The position numbers and the translations under genes were made by a program. Positions 8,196-14,838 of a stretch of 15,799 bases of DNA are shown here, piece after piece. Below the pieces are notes generated by a model, which worked only from the letters and a program-made list of their open reading frames with translations, was not told where the DNA came from and searched no databases. Within the stretch, counting starts at the first letter, position 1. Each line of letters opens with the position of its first letter. Source of the DNA: JAXFQS01 sp034178815 (lineage in GTDB: Bacteria; Verrucomicrobiota; Kiritimatiellia; RFP12; DVOR01). The stretch lies in NCBI GenBank assembly GCA_034178815.1, contig JAXFQS010000045.1:1-15799 (forward strand). The letters are read 5' to 3'.

Positions 8196-9788
8196 CTAGC
8201 GAACCAGCGGAATGTGCAACATATTCTCGTAGATGTCAATGTACGCCTGCGCGCAAACCCCGTGCGTGAAGCGCTCCGCCGCCTGACGCATCACCCGCGC
8301 AATTTGCGGCTCCTTGTGCGACTGAGGCCGGCGATAGAACTCCATCGCCTGCCCCATTGCCCAGAACAGGCTCTCGCTGTTGTAGACATTGAAGCGGAAC
8401 CCGTTGCCCCGATTCCCCTCGACATCCATATCCTCGACCGTGTCGTGCAAGCCCCCCGTGTCGTGCACCACCGGCAACGAACCATACTTCGGCCCGACCA
8501 TCTGCGGCAACCCGCAAGGCTCGAAAAGCGAAGGCACCAAAGTAAAATCCGAAGCCGCAAAACCGCGCCGAGAAAGTTTCTCGTCAAAGTCGCAAATTGC
8601 CAGCCGCCCCGCCAGTCCGTGAAAGTTGAAAATATCGTAGAACACCTGCTTGTAGGCCCCGTTGGCGACAATCGCGATCTGCAACCCATCGTCGCGATAC
8701 CGTTCCAAGACCCTATACAAGATGTCCGCCAGCAACTGAGGCCCCTTCTGAACCGGATCCAAGCGCGACGGCCAGAAAAAGAGCGGCGCGGAGGGGTTCT
8801 CGAACAACCCCGTCTCATGCTGGAAACGCAACTTATTCTCCCGCTTCTTCTCGGCATGCGTCACTTCGTCATAGCGGCGGTAAAGCGCCTCGTCCGTCGA
8901 GGGATTGTACGACTCGTCCGGCGCATTCAGAATGCCCGCAGCACACCCTGCGCGGTACTTGTTGATGACCTCCCCGCGGAACGCCCCCGGCACGAAATCG
9001 AACCAGCCGTTGGTAATCTCCTTGAGGAAGGTCGGGCTGACCGTGTTGATGAAATGCGCCGCGAACACCCCCGAAGTCAACATATCCACTGGCACCGAAT
9101 AGCGGGTCGACTCGTAGTCCTGAGGCATACCGCAGAAATAGAGATAGCGCCAGAACTCCGCCGCATCAATGCCCGCATCCTCAATCTGCGCCAGTGTCAT
9201 GTTGTAGGTGTGGATATTGTGGATGGTGAAGAGGCTCGGAATGCCCAGACGGCGCGCAGCGGCGGGAATCAATCCAGTCATCCAGTCATTGCAGTGGATG
9301 AGATCGGGCTGGACCTGAGGGATGATATTGTTGATCACCTCCCGCTGGAACGCCAGCGCCAAATGGGGATTGACGGTCTGGTCGTTGCTGTAGACAGTGT
9401 CCCGATAGTAGAAGCAGCGGTCTTCAGCCAAATGGATGCGCGAGTCGGCCAGTCGGGACTTGTAGACGCGCAACTCGTCGCTAATCAGACGCCCCACATC
9501 GACATGGAACATCTTGCGATAATGCGGTAGCGCGACATGCACATCCGCGCCCAACTCGAAAAGCGATGCGACCAGCGACGCAGAGACATCCGCCAGCCCC
9601 CCCGCCTTGGCTGTGAGGTGGTTTGCCATATTGCCCATTCCGGCGGGCAGATAGGTAATCTCCGGCGTGACAATAAGGATGCGCGGCTTACGCTTCCGGA
9701 CTACCGCTGCAGAACCAGCCACACGCGTGGTGCTCCGGCTGCGGGCGGGACTTTTTCTACCCTTTGCTGTCTGCTTTTTCTGGCTCAT
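8196..9788 (-). CDS. glgA: Glycogen/starch synthase, ADP-glucose type (GT5)
   Basis: GlgA transfers glucose from ADP-glucose to the non-reducing end of an alpha-1,4-glucan. The 530-residue protein has both Rossmann halves of a GT5 enzyme. The N-half carries K-A-G-G-L at 61-65 (the K-x-G-G-L ADP-glucose motif) and H-C-N-D-W at 165-169. The C-half carries S-R-L-D-x(3)-K-G (R342, K348), F-E-P-C-G-L (E423 in the catalytic position) and G-G-L-H-D-T-V (445-451). It begins with an unusual basic tail of about 35 residues, and a longer-than-usual loop (T-Y-L-P-A-G-M-G-N-M-A-N-H) separates the first beta strand from K-x-G-G-L. AGGA lies 6 bases before the ATG, and the start overlaps the coiled-coil gene by ATGA. 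glgB follows after 9 bases. Family and role are firm. Confidence 0.94.
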   Translation of the reverse strand: MSQKKQTAKGRKSPARSRSTTRVAGSAAVVRKRKPRILIVTPEITYLPAGMGNMANHLTAKAGGLADVSASLVASLFELGADVHVALPHYRKMFHVDVGRLISDELRVYKSRLADSRIHLAEDRCFYYRDTVYSNDQTVNPHLALAFQREVINNIIPQVQPDLIHCNDWMTGLIPAAARRLGIPSLFTIHNIHTYNMTLAQIEDAGIDAAEFWRYLYFCGMPQDYESTRYSVPVDMLTSGVFAAHFINTVSPTFLKEITNGWFDFVPGAFRGEVINKYRAGCAAGILNAPDESYNPSTDEALYRRYDEVTHAEKKRENKLRFQHETGLFENPSAPLFFWPSRLDPVQKGPQLLADILYRVLERYRDDGLQIAIVANGAYKQVFYDIFNFHGLAGRLAICDFDEKLSRRGFAASDFTLVPSLFEPCGLPQMVGPKYGSLPVVHDTGGLHDTVEDMDVEGNRGNGFRFNVYNSESLFWAMGQAMEFYRRPQSHKEPQIARVMRQAAERFTHGVCAQAYIDIYENMLHIPLVR

Positions 9789-10153
9789 TTAGGTTCCTGC
9801 GTCTTAGGTGGTGCGACCTGGCGGATGGCTTTGTCGAGGCGTTCAATCTGCCGCTTGTTCTCAAGCACGAGGCGCCGCTTTTCGGCGACCCTGGGGAGTT
9901 TGGAGACCTTATCCCCGATGGCTTCCCGAATCTCCTTCAGGCGCTTTTCGAGGCGGGCACCTTCGGCCCTGAGGGCTTCGATTTCCGGAGAAGTATTGTC
10001 CGGGTCGTGTACGGCGGAGCGCAACTCGCGCTCAAGTTGGCGGGTCTGCTGGAAGAGCCTTGAGCGCTCGGCCATCAGGTCATTGACGGATTCATCCGCC
10101 GCGAGTGCGAAGGAACCCGCCACTGCGCAGATTATAAGGCTTTTCCGAAGCAT
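9785..10153 (-). CDS. Secreted coiled-coil protein of unknown function
   Basis: A 122-residue protein with a Sec-type signal peptide (M-L-R-K followed by a hydrophobic core, likely cleaved after A-L-A at residue 18). A highly charged Glu/Arg/Leu-rich region then spans almost the whole mature protein with heptad-like spacing, consistent with a long coiled coil, and ends in a Pro/Lys tail. It is probably periplasmic. I choose the ATG at 10153 because GAGG stands 7 bases upstream; an in-frame TTG at 10159 overlapping the metY stop is possible and would add only two residues. Its stop overlaps the glgA start by ATGA. I do not recognise a family, and coupling to glgA does not by itself imply a role in glycogen metabolism. 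Confidence 0.72.
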   Translation of the reverse strand: MLRKSLIICAVAGSFALAADESVNDLMAERSRLFQQTRQLERELRSAVHDPDNTSPEIEALRAEGARLEKRLKEIREAIGDKVSKLPRVAEKRRLVLENKRQIERLDKAIRQVAPPKTQEPK

Positions 10154-10155
10154 AA

Positions 10156-11424
10156 TCAAGCCTCAAGTGCCTGTTTGATGTCTGCGATGATGTCTTCGGG
10201 ATCCTCGATGCCGATGGAGAGACGGATAAGGTCTTTGGGGATGCCGGCCTCCTTGAGCTGTTCGTCGCTGAGTTGGCGGTGGGTATGGCTGGCGGGGTGG
10301 AGGATGCAGGAACGCGCGTCGGCGACATGGGTGACGATGGCGACGAGTTTGAGCGCATCGATGAAGCGTACGGTACGCGCCAGATCCCCCTTGAGGCCAA
10401 AGGCGATGACGCCGCTGGAGCCTTTGGGCATGTACTTCTGCGCCAAGGCGTGGGCGGGGTCGCCGGGAAGACCGGGATAGCGAATCCAAGCGACTTCGGG
10501 GCGCTTCTGGAGGAATTCGGCTACGGCCTGGGCGTTGGCGCAATGGCGCGCCATGCGCAGGTGGAGGGTTTCGAGCCCGAGGTTGAGCAGGAAGGCGTTC
10601 TGGGGCGCGGGACTGCAGCCAATGTCGCGCTGCATGTGGGCGATGCACTTGAGGATGTAGGCGGCCTTGCCGAACTGTTTGGTGTAGGTCAGCCCGTGGT
10701 AGGAGGCATCGGGGGTGGTGAGCCCGGGGAACTTATCCTTGTGGGCGTCCCAATCGAAGTTACCGCTGTCGACGATGACGCCGCCGACCTGGGTGGCGTG
10801 GCCGTCCATATACTTGGTGGTGGAGTGGGTGACGATGTCGCAGCCGAACTCGAAGGGACGGCAGTTGACGGGGGTCGGGAAGGTGTTGTCGAGAATCAGC
10901 GGGACGCCGTGGGCATGGGCGATACGGGCGAACTTCTCGATGTCGAGCACGACGACATTGGGGTTGGCGAGGGACTCGGCGAAGAGGGCTTTGGTATTGG
11001 GTCTGAAGGCCTTGTTGAGTTCTTCCTCGCTCGCGTCGGGCTCGACGAAGGTGAACTCGACGCCCATCTGCCGCATCGTAACGGAGAAAAGGTTGAAGGT
11101 GCCGCCGTAGATGGCGGAGGAGCAGACGATGTGGGAGCCCGCCGGGGCGATGTTGAAGATGGCGAAGAAGTTGGCGGCCTGTCCGGAGGAGGTGAGCATG
11201 GCGGCAACGCCGCCTTCGAGGTCGCAGATTTTCTGGGCGACGGTCGCGCAAGTAGGATTGAGCAGGCGGGTGTAGAAGAAGCCGCTGGCCTGGAGGTCGA
11301 AGAGCTGCCCCATAAACTCGGTGGAGTCGTACTTGAATGTGGTGCTCTGCCAGATGGGAAGCACGCGTGCTTCACCGTTCTTGGGCTGCCAGCCGGCTTG
11401 GATGCATTTGGTATCGATTTTCAT
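10156..11424 (-). CDS. metY: O-acetylhomoserine aminocarboxypropyltransferase (sulfhydrylase) MetY
   Basis: A PLP-dependent enzyme of the Cys/Met-metabolism family that makes homocysteine from O-acetylhomoserine and sulfide, or methionine with methanethiol, in the cytoplasm. The 422-residue length fits MetY better than cystathionine gamma-synthase or beta-lyase (about 380-400). Visible features: the N-terminal T-K-C-I-Q-A-G and Q-S-T-T-F (26-30), Y-T-R-x-x-N-P-T (51-58), the phosphate-binding S-S-G-Q-A (79-83), L-D-N-T-F with the PLP-nitrogen Asp at 179, and the Schiff-base Lys at 204 in H-S-T-T-K-Y. The C-terminal R-L-S-I-G-I-E-D motif is also present. The gap before it is 34 bases, with no SAM riboswitch or T-box and no strong Shine-Dalgarno. 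Its TGA stop lies 2 bases before the ATG of the coiled-coil gene. O-succinylhomoserine sulfhydrylase is a less likely alternative. Confidence 0.92.
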   Translation of the reverse strand: MKIDTKCIQAGWQPKNGEARVLPIWQSTTFKYDSTEFMGQLFDLQASGFFYTRLLNPTCATVAQKICDLEGGVAAMLTSSGQAANFFAIFNIAPAGSHIVCSSAIYGGTFNLFSVTMRQMGVEFTFVEPDASEEELNKAFRPNTKALFAESLANPNVVVLDIEKFARIAHAHGVPLILDNTFPTPVNCRPFEFGCDIVTHSTTKYMDGHATQVGGVIVDSGNFDWDAHKDKFPGLTTPDASYHGLTYTKQFGKAAYILKCIAHMQRDIGCSPAPQNAFLLNLGLETLHLRMARHCANAQAVAEFLQKRPEVAWIRYPGLPGDPAHALAQKYMPKGSSGVIAFGLKGDLARTVRFIDALKLVAIVTHVADARSCILHPASHTHRQLSDEQLKEAGIPKDLIRLSIGIEDPEDIIADIKQALEA

Positions 11425-11458
11425 CTTTTGTTCTGTCTTTTATGGTTTTGACTAGGGT

Positions 11459-11824
11459 TCAGCGCCCGGGCCACGGGCACCAGGAAAGGGATTGGTTGGT
11501 CGAGCCGAAGCGGCGGGACTGGATGTGTCCATCTGGAGCGAAGACGAGCACAAGCCACTCGCGGGAGGTGGTGGTGCGTTCAATCGAGGCTAGGGGCACG
11601 GAGAAGAGGGTGGCGCGCATATTCCCGCCCATAGCCCGGCGTGTCGACCAGGTCAATTCGGTTCCGCCGCCGGGAAGCGTCCGGCTGGAATCGGGTTCGC
11701 CGAGGGTGGCGTAGGCTTCGCGGAGGGTCTGGACTTGGACGGAGGCCAAGTTGGTCGCGCCGCGCACGCCGTTGACGCAGCCGGAAAGGAGGGCGAAAGT
11801 GGCCAGCAGGAGGAGTGTTCTCAT
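11459..11824 (-). CDS. Small lipoprotein with BamE/SmpA-like segment (3 of 3)
   Basis: A 121-residue predicted lipoprotein: M-R-T followed by a Leu-rich core and the lipobox L-L-S-G-C, Cys at residue 16. The mature part has L-R-E-A-Y-A-T-L-G-E-P-D-S, a shortened form of the 'V-x-x-x-L-G-x-P' helix seen in the two preceding lipoproteins, then a beta-rich region with L-T-W-S and L-V-F-A-P-D-G-H-I strands typical of the BamE-like fold (edge strand with D-G turn). GGGAG lies 5 bases before the ATG, which overlaps the stop of gene 2 by ATGA. metY follows after 34 bases. Function unknown; a lipid-anchored envelope protein is likely. Confidence 0.75.
   Translation of the reverse strand: MRTLLLLATFALLSGCVNGVRGATNLASVQVQTLREAYATLGEPDSSRTLPGGGTELTWSTRRAMGGNMRATLFSVPLASIERTTTSREWLVLVFAPDGHIQSRRFGSTNQSLSWCPWPGR
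11462..11480 (-). other. Short GC-rich hairpin at the end of lipoprotein 3
   Basis: In the minus-strand RNA, GUGCCCG can pair with CGGGCGC (one G-U pair) around a 5-base loop, just before the stop codon of the third lipoprotein. It is not followed by a U-tract, so it is not a canonical intrinsic terminator. It may stabilise or pause the transcript between the lipoprotein genes and metY, or be chance in GC-rich coding sequence. Confidence 0.25.
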
Positions 11825-12288
11825 CGTCTCTCCCGGTAGACCAGGCGGCTTCTGGATGCCTCGGACTGGAACGGCTTCCAGAGCGTTCCGCGCTCGGTTT
11901 TGGCGACCCTTGTGACGATGCCGCGGCGGTCAAAGTCGATGACCCATTCGCAAATTGGCTGTTCGTCCTCCCAGGCCAAAGTAAAGCCGATTCCGCCAAT
12001 GTAGCCGCCCCCGAGGTCGAGCCGCGCGCGCTTGGTTTCGCTGCAGACATAGCGCAAGCGTTCGGGCGAATAGGCGTTCACCCGCCGGCGGTCTCCGACG
12101 AGTGCGGGCGGCGGGCCAAGGCGGTGGATGACGGTCTGGCGGTCGGTCTCCCCGATGCGGATGAAACTCGTCTCAAGCCGCCGCACATGGTCGTTGGCGA
12201 CGATTCGGCTGAAGGTGCAACCGCCGAGGGCGAGCCCCAACAGCACGAGCGGCAGAAGCCTCGGAAAATGGTCAGTTGGCACGCGCAT
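11821..12288 (-). CDS. Small lipoprotein with BamE/SmpA-like segment (2 of 3)
   Basis: A 155-residue predicted lipoprotein with lipobox L-A-L-G-G-C, Cys at residue 24. The mature part starts T-F-S-R, close to the L-F-S-R of the preceding lipoprotein, and continues to R-I-G-E-T-D-R-Q-T-V-I-H-R-L-G-P-P, the BamE/SmpA-type helix-turn pattern. A beta-rich remainder ends in basic residues. The start is the ATG that places a standard signal peptide at the N-terminus; an upstream in-frame start would add 42 Ser/Pro/Arg-rich residues that do not look like protein. It overlaps gene 1 by 17 bases and gene 3 by ATGA. No strong Shine-Dalgarno is visible, so translation may depend on coupling. It is probably a diverged paralogue of its neighbours. 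Confidence 0.75.
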   Translation of the reverse strand: MRVPTDHFPRLLPLVLLGLALGGCTFSRIVANDHVRRLETSFIRIGETDRQTVIHRLGPPPALVGDRRRVNAYSPERLRYVCSETKRARLDLGGGYIGGIGFTLAWEDEQPICEWVIDFDRRGIVTRVAKTERGTLWKPFQSEASRSRLVYRERR

Positions 12289-12676
12289 CGGAGAAGGGCC
12301 ACCACAGCCAAGGGGGCTCGACCGGCGTCTTGTCCATCCAAACGCGGTGGACGCGGTTGGCCTTGTCGAGGAAGAGATAGGCACTGGAGAAAGAAGAGGT
12401 CGTGCGGGTGACATTGAAGAGAATCAGCGTCAGCCCCTTGGTCTTGACATCGCCCATATTGTAAACCGCGATTGACCCCTCCGGCGAAGGCAACATCGCG
12501 TGCGGCAACTCGCCAGTCGTCCGCACCACCTGATCAAGCGTCATCCCCGGGCGAACCGACAGAAGCCGCCCGTGCAACCCATCGGCATTCACCTTCATCC
12601 TCGAAAAGAGACACCCCTGCGTCAACGCCATCAAAAGCACACACCCGCAGATAGTCAAACATCGTACGCGCTTCAT
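12272..12676 (-). CDS. Small lipoprotein with BamE/SmpA-like segment (1 of 3)
   Basis: A 134-residue predicted lipoprotein. The signal peptide has basic residues at positions 2, 3 and 5, a hydrophobic core and a lipobox ending A-L-T-Q-G-C, with the acylated Cys at residue 22. The mature part contains R-P-G-M-T-L-D-Q-V-V-R-T-T-G-E-L-P, matching the 'x-x-G-M-T-x-x-x-V-x-x-x-x-G-x-P' pattern of BamE/SmpA-OmlA-fold lipoproteins. A beta-rich stretch and a Trp-rich tail follow. I choose the ATG at 12676 because an in-frame TTG at 12712 lies inside the -35 box of the promoter. It is the first gene after that promoter, and its 3' end overlaps the next lipoprotein gene by 17 bases. The BamE-like fold is inferred from the short motif; a role in outer-membrane assembly is possible but not shown. 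Confidence 0.78.
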   Translation of the reverse strand: MKRVRCLTICGCVLLMALTQGCLFSRMKVNADGLHGRLLSVRPGMTLDQVVRTTGELPHAMLPSPEGSIAVYNMGDVKTKGLTLILFNVTRTTSSFSSAYLFLDKANRVHRVWMDKTPVEPPWLWWPFSDARAN

Positions 12677-12683
12677 ACCCCCA

Positions 12684-12712
12684 ATTATACTCCTTTGCAC
12701 CACCGCTGACAA
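12684..12712 (-). promoter_or_regulatory. Sigma-70-type promoter for the triple lipoprotein operon
   Basis: On the minus strand TTGTCA (12712-12707) is followed after exactly 17 bases by a perfect TATAAT (12689-12684). It sits in the only sizeable intergenic gap of the window. The last base of the -10 box is 7 bases before the A of the ATG at 12676, so transcription should begin at or within about two bases of the start codon, giving a leaderless or almost leaderless mRNA. The spacer also holds AAAGGAG (12696-12690), a Shine-Dalgarno-like run 13 bases from the ATG. It would be present only on transcripts coming through from upstream. Confidence 0.75.
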
Positions 12713-12738
12713 ACGGAAAGCACCTTTTGGGGCAACTT

Positions 12739-12769
12739 ATTGGCACATCCTATACCCAAACCTGCCAAT
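12739..12769. repeat. Inverted repeat, 7-base perfect arms, 17-base spacer
   Basis: ATTGGCA and its exact complement TGCCAAT are separated by 17 bases in the gap between DUF2851 and the next promoter, ending 27 bases upstream of the -35 box. There is no T-tract after either arm, so it does not look like an intrinsic terminator. It could be a protein-binding site, a weak mRNA stem after the DUF2851 stop, or chance. Confidence 0.35.
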
Positions 12770-12799
12770 CCCCCTCACCCTAAGATAGGCACAAACCCC

Positions 12800-14242
12800 T
12801 CACCGAGAATAGTTGCACTCCCCCTCGCCACGCGCCACCAGACAACACGCGCACGCCCCACCTCCGACCGAGCAGAAATCGTTCCGGATCTGCACCAGCC
12901 CCTGCTGCACCAGCCCCGAACGCAACCGCCCATCCCGAAGCCCATCAGCCCCCAAAAGCGCCTCCGCCACCTCCATCTGCGCAGACGAAGATTCCTCCGC
13001 CGGCAACTCGCAGAGCAACGCCTCCGGAAACCGCCCCCTCGCCAGTTCGAACGGCACCAAAGCATTCAACAGCAGCCCCCCGATCCGCCCCTTCCCCAGC
13101 AAAGCAACCCGACGCCCCGGCCTCGAACAAAGCGTCGCCCGCTGCTCCCAGAACGGCCAACTGCTCCCCATCCCAAGCCACCGCGACACCTCACCGAACC
13201 ACCCCCTCCCCTCAATCGCAAACCCCTCCAGCCCCCCGAGGAACCCAGCCGGATTGTGCAACAATGCCGCCCCCGCCGCCAACCGCCGCCAAGGCAAATT
13301 CGCCGGACGCACCGCACCACGCCCCCGCGGAATAGGCGCCCCCAACGGCCCGTCGCTCCGAGGAAACCACAAATCCCAAAGCCTCCTCACCATCCCCGCC
13401 GTCTCCATATCCACCCCCTCCACCTGCACCGGCAACAGCCCCGCCTCGCCCAACAAAGCAGCCAAAAGCGAATCCCTCGACTCGCCCGCGCAAGGCCAGA
13501 CACGATCCGCCAGACGATGGAACGAAACCGTATACTGCACATGCCCCAAAGCCGTCAAAACAGCCGAATACAACACCCGCTCAGGCGCCTCGCCATTCGC
13601 CAGACGAAAACCCAGCCGCGCCGCCTTCCCTTGGATACGCCAACTCCCCGCCGCAGCCAACAGACCGAACACCCTCTCGACATCCCCGCCCAGCCGCGCC
13701 CGGCAAGGCTTCACCCCGCCTCCAAGCGCCGCACGCGGATACCTCGAAGCATCAATCGCATCGAAAAGAGCCCCCGCATCGGCAAAATCCGAAAGCACCA
13801 AACTCGCCGCCCCAAACGGCAGAGACGACGGCACAGCCCCCCCAAACCAAGTCACATGCGCGACCACCTGCCGGTACCGCTCGTCCCTTCCATGCCCATG
13901 CAGTGTCCAGTCCCCAGGCGAGAGATGAACCTCAACATCACCCCGCACCCGATGCCCGCCAATCACCAACTCGGCCTGCAAGAAATCAGGCCCCGCACCA
14001 GTGTTCCATTCGCCCGGATGGACGACTACCACCGAATCCCCTTCCCGCGTACGAAGCCCATCCGGACGAAGCGCCGGATCGAACCAGACCGCTTGCAGGT
14101 GCCGCTCCGATGGAGGCATTGCCACCACCTCGGAAGGTTCCCGCACACACTCCCCAAACCTACGCCCCAACCGCCAGGCAAGGTACCTTCGCGCCGCCTC
14201 ACCTGCCGCATATCCATGCCCCCTAAAGTCGGCAAAGTTCAT
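12800..14242 (-). CDS. DUF2851 family protein
   Basis: A 480-residue protein that I place in the DUF2851 family from three conserved blocks: E-R-x-L-Q-x-V-W-F at 46-54, H-P-G-E-W-N-T-G-A-G-P-D-F at 75-87, and G-D-V-E-V-H-L-x(3)-D-W-x(2)-H-G-H at 101-117. A Cys cluster lies near the C-terminus (C457, C464, C466, C467, C476). No signal peptide or membrane helix is evident, so it is probably cytoplasmic. The biochemical function is not established as far as I know. The G-P-D-F followed 17 residues later by E-V-H is reminiscent of a PD-(D/E)XK nuclease core; that is inference. The start overlaps the queE stop by ATGA, which suggests coupling. Codon third positions are strongly G-rich throughout, in sharp contrast with queE next to it. 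The stop lies 123 bases before the next gene. Confidence 0.85.
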   Translation of the reverse strand: MNFADFRGHGYAAGEAARRYLAWRLGRRFGECVREPSEVVAMPPSERHLQAVWFDPALRPDGLRTREGDSVVVVHPGEWNTGAGPDFLQAELVIGGHRVRGDVEVHLSPGDWTLHGHGRDERYRQVVAHVTWFGGAVPSSLPFGAASLVLSDFADAGALFDAIDASRYPRAALGGGVKPCRARLGGDVERVFGLLAAAGSWRIQGKAARLGFRLANGEAPERVLYSAVLTALGHVQYTVSFHRLADRVWPCAGESRDSLLAALLGEAGLLPVQVEGVDMETAGMVRRLWDLWFPRSDGPLGAPIPRGRGAVRPANLPWRRLAAGAALLHNPAGFLGGLEGFAIEGRGWFGEVSRWLGMGSSWPFWEQRATLCSRPGRRVALLGKGRIGGLLLNALVPFELARGRFPEALLCELPAEESSSAQMEVAEALLGADGLRDGRLRSGLVQQGLVQIRNDFCSVGGGACACCLVARGEGECNYSR

Positions 14243-14838
14243 GGGAACCCGGCTAGTTTGTGGACTTGAACCGAAAGGCTCCAGAGGGGGCGGTCGCTAT
14301 TGAGTTCTGCGAGCAATTCGAGGGCTTCGTTCCAAGCGAATCGTCCGTTTCTCCAGCAGGGGGAGATATAGTGCCGCTGGGCCTGGAGGCGGGCGGCGAT
14401 GTCCCGGCAGGATTGTGCGGAAAGGGTGCCGTCGGCTACCAGGCGCAGTTCGTTTGCCTGGCGCAAGGCGAAGGCTTTGGTTTTCGGGGATGCGGCGATA
14501 TAGTTGAAGAGCGCGTGCTGGTCTGGGGTCAAGGGAACGGTGGCGTTGGTTTCAAGGGCGACCCAGAGGTTGCGGGCGCGAAGGGCTCGAACGAGTGCTT
14601 CCCAATGGGGGTGGACGAGGGGTTCGCCTCCGGTCAGGATAATGGAACCGATGCCGAAGGAGGTGGCTTCCTCTAGGAGCGTTTCGAGCCCGACTTGGCG
14701 CCGCGTCCGATGGTCGGTATCGCACCAGGGACAGGCTAGGTTGCACCCGGAAAGTCGGATGAAGACGGCGGGTCTTCCGGTGTTGGCGCCTTCGCCCTGC
14801 CTGGACGGGAAGAGTTCGGAGAGGTTGTACTGTATCAC
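14239..14838 (-). CDS. queE: 7-carboxy-7-deazaguanine synthase QueE (radical SAM)
   Basis: QueE converts 6-carboxy-5,6,7,8-tetrahydropterin to 7-carboxy-7-deazaguanine, the ring-contraction step towards preQ0 and queuosine. The 199-residue product has the QueE N-terminal pattern R-Q-G-E-G-x-x-x-G-R-P (residues 13-23) and the family's C-x3-C-x2-C iron-sulfur motif at C32, C36 and C39, preceded by F-I-R-L-S-G. The SAM-binding T-G-G-E-P sits at 69-73, and the C-terminus ends in V-Q-V-H-K, as in QueE. I choose the GTG at 14838 as start: it overlaps the lipoprotein stop (GTGA) and directly precedes the conserved I-Q-Y-N-L. A longer reading from 14922 would add 28 Pro/Arg-rich residues, which look like antisense-of-coding noise. 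The stop overlaps the DUF2851 start by ATGA. No other queuosine gene is in the window. Confidence 0.93.
   Translation of the reverse strand: MIQYNLSELFPSRQGEGANTGRPAVFIRLSGCNLACPWCDTDHRTRRQVGLETLLEEATSFGIGSIILTGGEPLVHPHWEALVRALRARNLWVALETNATVPLTPDQHALFNYIAASPKTKAFALRQANELRLVADGTLSAQSCRDIAARLQAQRHYISPCWRNGRFAWNEALELLAELNSDRPLWSLSVQVHKLAGFP

Noticed and set aside
7401..9530. A 709-codon open frame on the plus strand opposite glgA and glgB
   Set aside because: The opposite strand encodes two full enzymes with all catalytic motifs. The plus-strand product is Arg/Pro/His-rich with no domain and crosses the glgA-glgB junction. It is the usual antisense frame of GC-rich genes.
10273..11451. A 392-codon plus-strand frame opposite metY, and a similar 428-codon frame at 5877-7163 opposite glgB
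   Set aside because: Both are Gly/Val/Asp-rich antisense shadows of enzymes whose catalytic residues are clear on the minus strand.
11425..11458. SAM riboswitch or T-box before metY
   Set aside because: Only 34 bases separate metY from the preceding gene, too few for either element, and no conserved core is visible.
12677..12712. TTG start for the first lipoprotein at 12712
   Set aside because: The TTG is part of the -35 box and would place 12 extra residues before a normal lipoprotein signal peptide.
12720..12799. Intrinsic terminator after DUF2851, or a sigma-54 promoter around the TTGGCA
   Set aside because: No GC-rich stem followed by a T-run is present, and the TTGGCA lacks a TTGCA-like -12 element at the required spacing.
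12740..14269. A 509-codon plus-strand frame opposite DUF2851
   Set aside because: The product is low-complexity Pro/Arg/Gln sequence with no recognisable fold, while the minus strand shows conserved DUF2851 motifs.
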